Below the pieces are notes generated by a model that saw nothing but the letters and a program-made list of their open reading frames with translations, did not search any database and was not told the origin of the DNA. From contig CM028921.1 of the NCBI GenBank assembly GCA_016801845.1, positions 11,074,775 through 11,138,774 of the forward strand: 64,000 bases of DNA, in the 5' to 3' direction. Below, one piece after another: positions 37,072 to 49,475 of the stretch (within the stretch, counting starts at the first letter, position 1; each line of letters opens with the position of its first letter). The position numbers were made by a program, and so were the translations under genes. Origin of the DNA: Polydactylus sextarius. Lineage: Eukaryota > Chordata > Actinopteri > Polynemidae.

Positions 37072-37397
37072 TTAAAGGTGCTATATGTTAGCTATCACAT
37101 CATACCTAATGTTACCATTAACATTAACATTTGTGTACTTTCCAAGATCGCATCACTGTTTACAAAGAGAGTTTGCAATGCGACCTCTGGGGAACACTGC
37201 GTCTTTAATCTCTCATGTTGGATTCAGGGCAGACAGAGCACAACACTGCCCCACTGCTACAAAATGGTATTACAAGCATGCTAACGGAAACAGATTTAAT
37301 TAAAAAGATTCAATAGTAATAAAAGCTGATCACAAGACAATTCTTGGTGAGAAAATGATTACGTTTGTTAGAAAACAGCTACATATGGCACCTTTAA
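37072..37397 (+). mobile_element. TTAA-flanked MITE (318 bases)
   Basis: The element runs 37076-37393, starting AGGTGCTATATGTTAGCT and ending AGCTACATATGGCACCT. The two ends are inverted repeats of about 17 bases with one substitution and a one-base offset. It is flanked by TTAA at 37072-37075 and TTAA at 37394-37397. A TTAA target duplication is the hallmark of piggyBac-type transposition, although the AGGTGC terminus is not the usual CCC start. It has no coding capacity and is therefore non-autonomous. Confidence 0.75.
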
Positions 37398-37414
37398 GTG
37401 CAGAGCTAGGGACA

Positions 37415-37665
37415 TATATAAGTTAGTTTAGTCTAAAAAATGGTGAAACAGATAGTCTGGCTCTGTCTAAAGTGCAAAAAAATATTCCTGCCAACACCTC
37501 TAAACATATTAAGTGTTTGTAGCTCCTTTTTTTAAAACTCATACAGAAATAGAAAAATAAAAACAGCAGTTTGTGGTTTTAGGGGTTTGAATGCTGGGGC
37601 TGTTTTTTGGCCAACAACAGCCGGGTGCAGCAACTTCCTGGAGTCTTAGAGAGGTTGCCAGGTTT
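37415..37665 (+). mobile_element. MITE-like repeat, family A, copy 2
   Basis: It contains GTGAAACAGATAGTCTGGCT, CTCTGTCTAAAG, CCAACACCTCTAAA, AGTTTGTGGTTTTAGGG and CAACTTCCTGGAGTC in the order of the common teleost element also seen at 13085, 49160 and 56255. It begins about 20 bases after the TTAA-flanked MITE. Confidence 0.6.
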
Positions 37666-40600
37666 GGTAGGCCTACCATCATGGCTGAACATGCAGAGAC
37701 CAAAAAAACAAAACAAAAGAAAAAAACAACCTGTGTACACCAACCATATCAAGAAAACTTCCAGATACTATATCTGGACAGGATGTGTTATAGTTCCTGG
37801 ATTAATTAAAGTGTTGGCTCTGTGTAAAATGTAGCTCCCCAGAAAAATTACAATGTTGCTTAAACACATATGTGCAATTTAAGCAAATAAGATACAGCAT
37901 GTAAATAAGACAGCTTTAGACAAGCATGGCCAGATGTTTTCTCTTCTTTTTCTCTCCAGTCTGTGTCTTAAGCCAAACTAAACACACCCTGACCACTGCT
38001 CTGTACCTGACACACAGATTGAATGTATCCGTTACGTTGTCCATTATATTGTCAGATAAGGTCACGCCGTCATGGATTTAATTATTAGATATGTCTTCAC
38101 CGATCCACATGGACTCTATTTGGTTTTTATCAGTTGCTATAGTGAGAAGAGAGTGATATGCAACAAAGGCCCCAGTGTGAACTCAAACTGAGGTCGTTGT
38201 AAAAACATATATGGCTTCTCTTTTTCACTAAGATCAACTTTTCCACTTCAGCCTTGCATAAAAAAACAATGTTTAAAACCTCTGGATTTTTTATTTAATG
38301 AAGAAATTTAAAATGTACATAAAAGCTAGTGGAAATATAACTTTCAATCCTGATGTAATCTTTTTCTCGCAAAGGAAACGAACCATTACTGTTCTTCTAA
38401 ACTCTTCTGAAGATATTGTCTTTCAGTCTTTACATTGCTCTACTGTTGACACTTTGCAAAGCAGTTTTGCAGTCGGCCGGCCATCACATTTTCCTTCCCA
38501 TGTCACCCATGCCTGTGACACACTGAGGCCCATGAAAAAAAGGTCAAGTCTTACGCATTTTCACCACGCGTGTATCAGGAAAAATCGTTACCCTGTGGCT
38601 GTGGAGGTTTAAAAACAGAGGGCAGTGAGTCTCCCCCGCTATATTGGGCTGTGTGTTGAGGATTACTGTACTGCGAGAGAGAGAGAGGGAGAGAGACGCA
38701 CAGAAGGAAAGGGAGAGGGAAAGCTGTGTGAACGATAACCTCGCCACACTGCTCCATGGAACCCTGCCCTGTTAATAGTTTCCACCATGGGCGAGTGAGG
38801 AGGAGACTGAGAGAAAAAGGAGGGAAAGGAGGAGGAAAGGAGGGAGAGAGAGAGGGGGAGCGGTGGAAGATGCTTCCTGTGTGGCTGAATGGGTGCTGGC
38901 CGCACCACGGAGAAGGAAGCAGCCTTGGGCACTGTGGAAGAAGTGATGAAAGATGCACTTTCCTCCTCATGCAAATAAAAACTGGTTTATTGTCTCGTCA
39001 ACATACTGAAGCTATACGGTTTCATCGGATACTATGATTATGATAGTTTCTTAAAGAAAGCGTGTGGTGCACACATGTTTGATTTAGACAGGAAAGACAT
39101 TTAATTTTAATTCGCATACATCTTTCAACCTTGGAATACGGCCCAACAATTTGAACTCATGTTTATTTTTTCTTCATCTTAGATTGGATAAGATCAGATC
39201 TTCTGTGGCCTTAGTTTGGCCTGAGTTAGACCTGATTGGTTTCCAGGTTCTGTGTCTCACCACGTGTCAATAAAGGATCGGTCTGTCAGCATGGACCAAC
39301 CAAGGTTAAATGTTGCCCTAAAGTCGACTTCACATGACCAAATAAGTCCACAAATACACTTTAATATGACTGTGTGATGCTCAGATGTCCCTACAGATTA
39401 GAAATAGATGACAAATTATATTGTTGAGTCTTGATTTTATGCTGTTGTTGCCAGTTGTGAGTCTTTAACTGTGTTTGAGTGATAGTTGTTCTTTGTGTGT
39501 GTTCTCGTATGATTTCATGAATGTTATTACTTTAACATCTGTTTGCTTTTTTGGTTTCTCTCAAAGATTGTTTGAGGTATATGGCTGCTCTGTACTGGTT
39601 TTGACGGTACACTATATGCAGTTAGTTGGACAAGGGCAAAAGATTAGATCAGAATTCATTACAGTGTTTGGGTTCAAAATATTACACAATACATGTCTCA
39701 CCTAAAACTGAAGTAAACTAATGTGGTCTTTGTAATAAAGTGCAGAGATCCACCCTCTTTCCTCAACTCTCCCACTTCAGTGCAGTGACTCACAAAGCCA
39801 AAAGCTCCTGTCCTCAGGTGGTGCGATATGAATTTGGAGCCCACCAGACAAAAACAAACTTCTGAGGCCTGCACCGCCCAAAGCCACCACAGGCCTTGGC
39901 ACTGTCAAGCCTCAGCGGTAGAATAGTAGCATGTTGTAAAAGGCAGCTGTGCATTACAGATTATACGTGTTGGGATGGCCCTGCTGATACGGCGGGTTGA
40001 GAAACCCGTCCGCTCTCTCCCTCGGGGAGATCCTGACCCCAGGCAAAAATGAAACATAGCGGTGTTTTCCTCTATAGGGGAGAGCAGCCGTGACATGTTA
40101 AGCGCTTCAACCAAAATAGAGAAGAGTATATTTAGGGTGAGTCAACATCTCCAGAAAACAGTCCCCTATGCTTGAGTTAGCAAGCCACAAGGGTCTTTAA
40201 CATCTTTATTGTAAACTATATAGAAGAGGTCTAATTCTGGAAAATCTGAGGGGAAACAAAGACTGGGAGTTAAATGTGTATAACACAGTCATATTTCCTC
40301 AAGATACATTACTGCAGACAGTTAAATTAGGATTACTCACCATATATAATTAAAAAAATATATAGTTTCCTCTTGAATCAATCAATGTCTTTCAGTAAAC
40401 TTCACCAACACAGATATAGTCACTGGAGTATTTTCCTAAAATATTCAGCTCTTCAAAAACAAAAAGAATTACTCCTTCCATTTGCCATGCCATAACTACA
40501 GCTAATAACTGGAATCAGGTAATGCATAATTTTTTTCAAAACTTACCTTGTTTTCTTACTGCTTTCCTTTTGTGTTTTGGCTCTATGAAGCATAGGAGAT

Positions 40601-41869
40601 GTGTCAAACTCACAGACAACAATAATAAACTCCATTTCTTGACTGCTGTGACCTCAGGAGATGATAATGAGTTTTCATAGTACAGTAAAACTTGAAATAT
40701 TTGTATGAAAACATCTTTATGTCGCCCATCAAAAATTTGTGGGTATATACATCGTTGCTTTGTATGTAACCATCCCACATAAAACATTTGCGTTGCATTT
40801 GGTCTGAACACCTATACAGAAAGCCTGCAATGTATCTTATCAGCTGCTGCATTACATGATGGCTAGATATGTTGAACAAAGTTTTTTCAAACTTATAATT
40901 AATATCTTTATATTGACAGTTGCTTACAAGTTTGAGTATCCAAAGAAAATTACAAATTTTGCCACAGTCATCCACTCCATGGAGTATTTTGTAATAAAAT
41001 CAGTTCACTATCTTGATTTTCCCACCTACAGCTTCAGAGTTTTGGTTCAGTCTCAAGAACATCCTGTAGTATACTTCCACCTCAGCAGTATAGCAAGCAG
41101 CAGACAATGTTAAAGTCAGCTGGTGAATACAGAGGTGGAGACCAAAATAGTGCTAAAAGTGAGTTAGTGTTGAATTTACATCACTTAATCAGTATTGATG
41201 TTAAAGTCTAGTGTACCAATAAATTTCATACAATTTGTGTTTTATCTAATTCAGTAAATGCATTGAAACTGACTTTTTTTACTGATGCTAAGAAGGGCAT
41301 TTTTAAATGTTAAAGTTTATACCATGTCAAAATAATCTTGGTATATTACACCATAAAGCAGGCTATTACAGAGTTGGAGGTTATTGATGCAAACACCAGC
41401 GTGAACATTAATAAAACTTAGCAATGTCAATCATTTTCAAATTCTACATAAAGTGTTCATTCAGAATCCAACTGTATACAATCTCCAAATTCCATTTTTC
41501 AGGGAAGACAAGTTGCATTATTTTAAAATTGGTCACAGATCATTTGTCAGTGCACAGATCATTTGAAAACAATAATCGCACGACAGAGATTGTTTGGGCG
41601 GAGGTAGCCACATGGAGGGGGGTCAGAGATAGACCTTGCGGCGACCCTCTTGACTGATCTGCATGTGGATCCTTGAGAACTTCATCTGGGTAAAACATGT
41701 GTAACTATTGTGATGCTTAAAAACATGTCTTTGAACTTCCTTTTGCTCCAAAAAGTCCATGCTAAAAACAAGACAACTGTTTCCAAAAAAGATGTGCAGT
41801 TGAAGAGCAGCGGGATCACAGATTGACAGTCTTTGGTTTAGTGTGTGTTTTTCTAGAGCATCTGTCTTC
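37666..41869. other. intergenic, no gene recognised
   Basis: Contains a polypurine tract (38668-38862) and AT-rich DNA. GTGGAGACCAAAATAGTGCT at about 41132 resembles a fragment of another common teleost MITE. Frames at 38298-38612, 38575-38970 (-), 40610-40975 (-) and 40856-41113 are unrecognised. Confidence 0.45.
38668..38862 (+). repeat. polypurine (GA)-rich tract
   Basis: Two GA-rich blocks, about 38671-38727 and 38799-38862, consist almost only of A and G (GAGAGAGAGAGGGAGAGAGA, then GGAGGGAAAGGAGGAGGAAA). The opposite strand is polypyrimidine and gives spurious Ser/Leu/Pro-rich open frames. Confidence 0.8.
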
Positions 41870-42320
41870 CTGCCTCAGCTCAAAGAGACAAGCCGGAGGA
41901 AGTGTTTTGCTCCTCTCCAAGGCCTTGAATGTGGGGAGGAAATCATCCGCACATTGCGTGAGACCCGACCATTGCTCACTAGTGTCTGTGACAGCACTCA
42001 TCAGCTCGGCATTAATTAAGGATAAATACGAAGCATAAACAATAAACACATGACCACAAAAACCACAACTACCTCCCATACCAATTCAGACCTTCGCCAA
42101 AGAAAGTAAATATAATAATCCTTTCAAGATTTGTTTTCCCCCTAACCAGCCAGAGAGCCCCCCAATATGACGATTTAAGTGAAATGTATTATTCAACAGA
42201 TAGGAGCGTAAGGATGTCATTCATTGGAATCAAGCAGACCAGCATTAGATCGTATTTCACATGGCAGCTTGGCAGGATCTAACTGCAGATGTGCAACTTG
42301 GCATATCATGTCATTTCTAA
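41870..42320. promoter_or_regulatory. possible conserved non-coding element
   Basis: A repeat-free, moderately GC-rich block with GCATTAATTAAGGATAAATA (42009-42028), a TAATTA homeodomain core, and further ATTATTCAACAG and TCATTCATTGG words. The call rests on texture only. Confidence 0.22.
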
Positions 42321-42440
42321 AATAACCTGTTTTTGAGTGCTGTGGGTCTGGGTCCATGTCTGAATTTTGCTGGAGCACCCGTTGGAACTGATTTGTACGT
42401 GTTTATGGAGAACTGTGTTTAAATGGTTCTGCCTGCGCAA

Positions 42441-42463
42441 GTGTGTGTGTGTGTGTGTGTGTG
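42441..42463. repeat. (GT)n microsatellite
   Basis: About 11 GT units. Confidence 0.9.
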
Positions 42464-43009
42464 GTTGAATGGGAGTAAGTGAGTGCGTGCAGAGGGGGGA
42501 TGGTTGAGGGGACAGCTGTAACGGAATCACTTCATAAGTGAAATACCACTCCCTGTACAATAGCCAGCCACAAACCAGAGCTGTGGTGCAAATGTTTTTC
42601 CAACATGGCATGGATCTATCCCTGCATACTGAGATTAAAAAATGCATTTTTCACTTCCTTCAAACGAGAAACCAAAGGAGGTTATGACTGGTACACTCAG
42701 GGTCTCAGATGCACTCCATACAAACAATTTTTCGAACAAGGTTTGGCTGTTTTTATGAATTTTTAAACAAGGTTTAGTGCTTCCAGTGCAACAGTATCAT
42801 TGGTTGTTCCTGGGGCTTGAGTTGATGATCACATATGTCTTCCCTGCTGTTTCACCGTTTCATTTTGGAGACAAGTTTACCAAGACAGGCTTCAGAAAGC
42901 CTGTGTCACTGAAGACAGTCTATTGAGGGGCAGATAAAGGGTGCTAAAATGCATTCGTTCTACATAGTTTCACATGCTGAGAGCTATTTTGCATCCCCCT
43001 GAAGAGTCG

Positions 43010-43260
43010 ATTCAATAGTCTCTCACCCTGAATTTGTAGAATGGCCTTATTGAGGAGGCCAAGGGGATGAACTACATTCCAGAGGCCTGCTGGGAGAAAA
43101 CAAGATGGCCGTGTGTGACATGTGGCTTTGTTGGCGGGCGAGGGATGTCTCTCATGGCCATCAGGGTGTCAGAAGTGGTTACCTCTAATCACGGCTGATA
43201 GGCGGAGAGGGCCCGGGCACTACTGCAGGGCCTCGTGATTCAAATCACAACCACTTACAA
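43010..43260. promoter_or_regulatory. possible conserved non-coding element
   Basis: A GC-richer block inside AT-rich DNA, without repeats or open frames of note, containing GGCCTTATTGAGGAGGCCAA (43043-43062), whose GGCCTT...AGGCC arms are near-palindromic, and TCTAATCACGG. Candidate only. Confidence 0.2.
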
Positions 43261-46224
43261 AAACGCACCATGACCACACATTGACAGATTAACATTCCGC
43301 ATGTTTAACTCATATCTCAGGAGCTGTGAACAGGCGTTGGTGAAACTCCCTCCCAGATTCCAGATCACATTGTTCGACCTTTTTTCCCTGGCAGCCTCCG
43401 CGATGTGAACCTGAGGGAACGGCGGTGCTGGAATGTCAGGGATGGAATTCCTCTGAATGGCCGTTTGACCTGACTCGCCACTTAGTGTCAGCACAAGGAA
43501 CACACTCAATCATTAACAACTGGACCATGGTGACCAATGACTAGAATGGCTGCCATGACCCAGGCCTCATGACTGGCGTGGATACTAACATACACGAGCA
43601 AGGAAATCCTGATTCTTCCATTAGCCATGACCATCCTATTATAATGATGGAAGCGAAGCTTGGGAGGTATTTTTGTTTGAGTTGTCAGTTGCTAATGAAT
43701 GAACAGGTTTCCAACATGGAAATGATCTTCTAAATTCCACTGTGATGTTATGTGGTGTTTTAATTTGTAGGTTTGTCTAAATTTTTATTCTCAATAATGC
43801 TTCAAGAGTTTCAAACTCTTTGAGAACACGAGAACAGAGATAGAAGCTTTCTGACTGAATTAATGAAATACTAGATGCTATATTTGTTGTGGATTTAGGA
43901 TGTGGTCCATGTCCAGTCTGCTTAAAATGGTCAGTAACGCCACCAGTGCCTATACTTTTTTACAAATAAAGGATAAATATATGCACGCCTTTATCCTTTT
44001 GCTCTTTTTTTCCTCCGCAAATTTGACTTTGTGTCAGCTCTGGCAGTTTTCAAAACTGACCACTTTTCACCGTGAAAAACACCCCGAAAAAATCTCGGAT
44101 CACTTCTGCAACATAATCTACTTCTCCATCTGTATGCTTGCCGTGTTCCAAACAGTCATATTTTCACACAAAATATGGCTTAATGCACAACTTTCAAGCT
44201 TTTTTCCTCCCGCTCTATAATGTTACAGCTCATTTCCCACTGTGATGAAAAACATTTGCAAGTCACAAAATATTAAGATTACTGATCACACTGGAGGCCA
44301 TACCAGAACCTCTCATTCACAAAAGACAGGCTGCAGCAAAGTCAACAACAAGCAATGAAAATATGCAAAATATGAGGGAAACTGCTGTACAGCTCTGATA
44401 ACTCAAACCCTTGTAACAAATTCCACGTGTTTATGCAGCAGCTAATTATATTGACCACTAAAAGCATTCCATAAGCCACAAGCAGTGTCCAAATGCATGA
44501 CGATTGGACAAACTTCAAATGAATAGTTAAGCTATGACATTTATAATGCTTATTCAGCCAGTTCAGAAGGCCTCAGCTGGCTAATAAGTTTAGTTTTTAG
44601 CCTCACATATAATTGTTGTGACTTCTGATATTATTATTATTATAAATCTAAAACAAATCAAAAGTCAAGCTGATGTAATAACCAACCTGATTTATACTGT
44701 GCACTGAAAGTTTATTGCCATCTGGTTAGAATGGAAGCAGGTAGACACTTTAAATCTGCAATTGGTTCAAACAAATGACAGTAGAAGCAGCATCTGGTGT
44801 AATATAGCACACATGGCTGCCAACACTGTGAGGCCTCCCCTCACCGCTCTGACCACATGGGGCTCTCCTATAGCTCCTCTGGCACAGAACCATAACAGTA
44901 TGCCGTATCACTTCTTCACGTGATATATCCACTACTGTCCTCCTGCACAATCCGCAAGGTCTTTATGTGGATTGTAAGAGATAGTGGGTTAGTTACAGCC
45001 TTAAGACTCTTTCCATGAAGGTCGCGGTGGTGCACCTGTTTATCCAAAGCCCAGAAAATGTCACAGCTCCTGTGGTAGATGATGCCTTGTCTTTACAAGT
45101 CAGAGCGAGTGTCAGTGAGTGTCTGAGACATCTCTTGCTTCGCCAAAATTGCAGAGCGGAGTTTTGCTCTCCACACGAAAACATGCCACGTTGGTTTCAT
45201 TTGATATCTGATCACAGATTATGTTCCCCAGTCATAATTAGGAAATATCTCTTTCAAACGTTTTGTGCCAGCAACATTATATTATGGTTAAAGGAAACCA
45301 TCCCTGCAATGTCGAAACAGCAACACTGAAAAAAATACGTCACTTTTGAAAAATGTACTCAAGTGTTCATTCTCATTGGAGGCTTTTTTTTTTCTGAGAG
45401 CACCCAAATTAGTTTAACCAGCACTTGTCAACAGCCAAACCATCAAATAACTTACATGCAACATATTTGAAACCAAATGTGAGCAAGCTACCACAACAAC
45501 TCTAACAAAACCAAGCTCCTTACAGGCAGGGGGCCGTAAATGAGTCCAAATAATGACACAACGCCACCCAGAAACAGCTGTTGGGGAATGATGGGAAAGA
45601 AAAGTGGACTGACCGGGCAGCGGGGAAGCATGTGGGGTCCTTTTCAGGGCTGGGGAGGAGGAACCTGTGAAAGGGCCTGCCACAGGGGAGAAAGGAGCCT
45701 CTCATGGCCCATTGTGTATGAATACTACAACCTCTAGACCTGTCTCTCCAGCTCCAGCCATCAGCCTCCCTCCTGACCCTCTCTCATTACCCAGGCTTGC
45801 CTGCTCTCACCCAGTAGGAATGTTTGTGTTTGTTGGTGTATGTCTTCACCTCTGTTGTGACCCATTTGACACTTGACTGACTTCAGACCTGTAAACATAT
45901 CCTCGTAACCACATACGTCTTTATGCTTTTACCAAAGAAAGTAAGAAAAGTGGCTTAAACACATGTACAAGCTTAAATTACAAAACATTTATTATCAAAA
46001 AAGACAACAAACAGGAGCAGTAAGACGATTATAATGGTCCAAACTTGATTTCAGCACATTTTACATTTTGAAGTTTTTCTTAAGAGTTACCTGATTCATC
46101 TTTTGGAATGTTTGGTCATTATCAGGCTCAGTATGTCTTCCCTGTGTTTCTTAAATTCAAAGTCTGTAACTATACGCTACAACATAGAAATAATTGAGAT
46201 CATATCTGTTACATAAATTGCTTG
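43261..46224. other. intergenic, no gene seen
   Basis: Mostly AT-rich. A GC-richer patch lies at 45520-45720. The frame 43900-44220 (+) and the mirrored frames at 45414-45737 are unrecognised. Confidence 0.45.
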
Positions 46225-46376
46225 TGTTTTTGCATTTTCCCTCCAGCTTCCAAAGACATAAAAAGTAGGGTCACTGGTGACAGGTGTAAATATGTGTATT
46301 TATGTCAGCCCCATATGAGACTAGCAAATAAACCACAACACGATGGATGGACAGATGGATGGATGGATGGATGGAC
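46225..46376 (+). repeat. non-LTR retrotransposon-type tail with (GGAT)n, copy 2
   Basis: TTTTCCCTCCAGCTTCCAAA, GACAT, TCACTGGTGACAGGTGTAAA, TGTCAGCCC and finally (GATG)n from 46342 to 46375 follow the order of the same repeat as at 13428-13600. This copy keeps the tetranucleotide tail and has an internal deletion of the central part. TAAAAAGTAGGGTC occurs both inside it (46259-46272) and immediately after it (46377-46390). Confidence 0.6.
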
Positions 46377-49159
46377 TAAAAAGTAGGGTCTGACGTATTA
46401 ATAGGTGACTGATAAATCAATTGTTTTATGTGCTTGACAATTATTACTGTCATTGTTATGTTCATTCAGTTGTCATCTCATTTATATAGCCTTTCCCTTT
46501 TATTCACAGTTGCTTTTTAATTATTTTACAGAAAACATTCAAATACAATGTTTAATTTACTGCAGTGCTACACTGGGGTCTTGGACAGTAAAATTATTTT
46601 AGTATTTCAGTTAAATATTCTGCCTTTGAACATGTTTTAGGGATCCAGGCAATAGTTTTGTGTTAAGGTATTCATAAAGAATATCAGCAATATCAGAATA
46701 TCAGCTATTGGAATTTTGTACTCCTTGATATCGATATCGGCATCGTTCCCATTAATCCTGAAACAAGGAAAAACATAGATTTTTGTATTAACATTAACTC
46801 TATGTTGTGTTGTTCACAACCTGGCTGATCGCCTGAGCACTCGTGTTTCTCATAATGTCGCTGTGCGACTACATCTCAGCAGTTATGTTGTAGAGCTCAC
46901 TGTAACTTTAACTGACAGAAATTATGGTTAAAAACTGTATAAAAAAGAAAAGTAAAAGTCAGGTTGTACTAAACCTCAGTCAAATGTCATTACATTTGCA
47001 CTTTGGATTTAAATGCAAAAGTCATGGATTTCTGGGCTTTTCACACAATATCTGGCAAAACATTTCAGTATCATATGGAAAACATGGCTTAACTTGCACC
47101 GGTGCTTCCACTGTGTATGGCCACCCCCTACCTACTTTATGACTCTACATTCATCAGCTTCAATTTCATGCAGACTCAGCTTGACTTTGATAACCGAGTC
47201 TTCCATGCCACATCTTGACATTGCGGCTATCCAGACCATCACGGGGCCTCTAAAGTACCAAATGTTGAGCTTGCAGATTGTTTTGCTTATACATCCAGTC
47301 TCTAATCTGCAAGATTTATACCTTGTCCCACCCCTGTAATTAACAGACTTCCTAATAACTCACCTCATACATTTATAACATTTACTATCCCCACATATCA
47401 GCACAAAACAGGACCTATTGAGATGTCAGCTTCAAACTGAAAACACGAGGAGGTTTCCATAGTGACAGTCATCACTCATATTCCTCTCAAAACCAGCTCT
47501 GCTTCAAGCTGTGCTCACTATTTATTTCTCAGCCAGATCTAAAGATCTTGCTGAGGGAACTTCAAGTAGCATATTTTAGGAAAGAGAAAAGACGGGATAT
47601 GACCCAAGAACAGGATTACTGTGGGTCACAAATCACAGTTTGTTTAGCTGTGAAGTTACTTAGCCAGCTTATAGAAGCTTAATCAAAGAAAGATGAATAG
47701 ACATGTAAAAGCAGGCCACACATCTTTTGTCAGAATTAACCAGTCCTGATGCAACTAAGCACACCCAGGAAGTTCAGATCATTCACACCACTGCATTTCA
47801 TCCATGCTGTCATGGACCCCGACAACCACAGCACGTCAAACCAGTAGTCTGAGGCAGGCTTTGGGGTCAACTTTCTGCCCGTGGCTCGGCGCAGCAACAC
47901 AAGTGTCTGGTCAGACCCGCTGGTCAGGCACCACGCCCTGCCAACAACCACTGTCTGACAGCTGCTGCTGCCTCACCAACCTGCGTGCATGGGAAAAGTC
48001 CGCAGAAAGCCAAGCAGACGGTCGGGACATGACAGGACAGGAACGGGCTGAATGTCTGCATGCCCCATCACAACTATACGGCAAGGCAGGCGGTAATGGG
48101 CCAAGTGATGAGAGGTGTAACTGCAGGTCGGAGGCCAACAAAGTGGCGCGAGTTAAAAATGGATTTTACGGCTGCTCCAGGACAGACCTAATAGCACTTC
48201 CCAATGAGGTCTAATGCGTTTATGTATTTGTGGATTACATTTTATTGCAATTCAGCTCAATAAAACAGAGAAATGTAAGGGTAGAAGTTTTCTTTGGAAG
48301 GATGATATACAGGTCCATATGTAGAAACCATGATACTCCAAATTAGAAACATATTAATTTTTCCTCTGCTTTTGCCCATGCCCGCTAATTGATAGAACAT
48401 ATCCGAACACTGGTAAGGTGATCCTAAAATGAACATACTGAGCAAGTACTATTTCAAACCACATTTCATATGTTGTGAATGGGTCATAAAATTCATTACT
48501 AAGAAAACTTAAAGACATTATTTTGCTAATCGTTCACAACATTAAATAAAAATTTTGTTTCTGCTAATGCCAGAACATAAATTTGATTTGTTGTGTTTAC
48601 CAAATTCAAAGCAAAACATCGAATTAACGAACCATTTAACAGTTTTAAAGTTTTTAAAGCTCTCATGAGATTTACAACACATGTGGCACTTAACAGTCAC
48701 ATTTTAATCTCCCACCCACAGAAGTTAATTGGTTAAAAAAACAAAGCATTATTCGCAGAATGGAAATATCATTCAGATGAACTATAAATAATCATAAACA
48801 TGTTAATGATAATGATAAAAGTTTTGGCTTCAAGCAAAACCTGTACCCTGTTTCTCAGAAGCACTATTGAATGATATTACTTTGTGGTAGCACATAGTTT
48901 TCTACATCCAAAAAAAACTTTATGTTGTTTTGGTGCCAGTCAGCTAAATGCTCAACAAGTTAACACCTGCAGTGGAAATAAATTTATTACTCACACTGCT
49001 GATGGAAACTGACTAATGACACACACTTCAACTCTATTTTTCCAACACAATGATTATGTTCATTCCAAAGGACTGAAATTAATTCAAACAATATTAAAAA
49101 GTATTTTTAAGCATTGACAGGTGCAGATAGATTAATGTTTGACAACAAAGTTATTGTAC
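46377..49159. other. intergenic, no gene recognised
   Basis: 46391-47700 and 48250-49150 are AT-rich. 47760-48240 is GC-richer with a 136-codon plus frame and overlapping minus frames, none with a known domain; it may be a conserved element or non-coding transcript. Confidence 0.4.
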
Positions 49160-49475
49160 AGCAATAGTTTGACATTTTGACATTCTTGCTCAGCAATGAA
49201 AGTGAATAAGTGTAGTATCAAACTATTCATTTTCCAATATTAAAAGGTGTATTAACCAAGAGCTAGTTATCTTAGATTAGCACAAAGACTGTAAAGATGG
49301 GGACACATATAGTCTATCTCTTTGCATTAGTTTTATATGTGAAAATTAAGGCCAAGAAGTTATTCCAGTACGTGACCTAATGTAGGTTGGCTAGTAGACC
49401 AGGATAAGCTAAGCTAACCAGCTGCTGTATTTGACAAACAGCTATGACAGTGATATCGATCTTCTTATTCAAGTG
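49160..49475. mobile_element. MITE-like family A, copies 3 and 4, facing each other
   Basis: A plus-strand copy begins with CAATAGTTTGACATTTTG (49162), continues through TAGTTATCTTAGATTAGCAC and AAAGACTGTAAAGATGGGG, and ends near 49345. From about 49385 to 49475 the minus strand carries another copy: AATAAGAAGATCGATATCAC, then CAGCAGCTGGTTAGCTTAGC and TTATCC. The two copies converge tail to tail with about 30-40 bases between. Both are heavily diverged. Confidence 0.5.
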
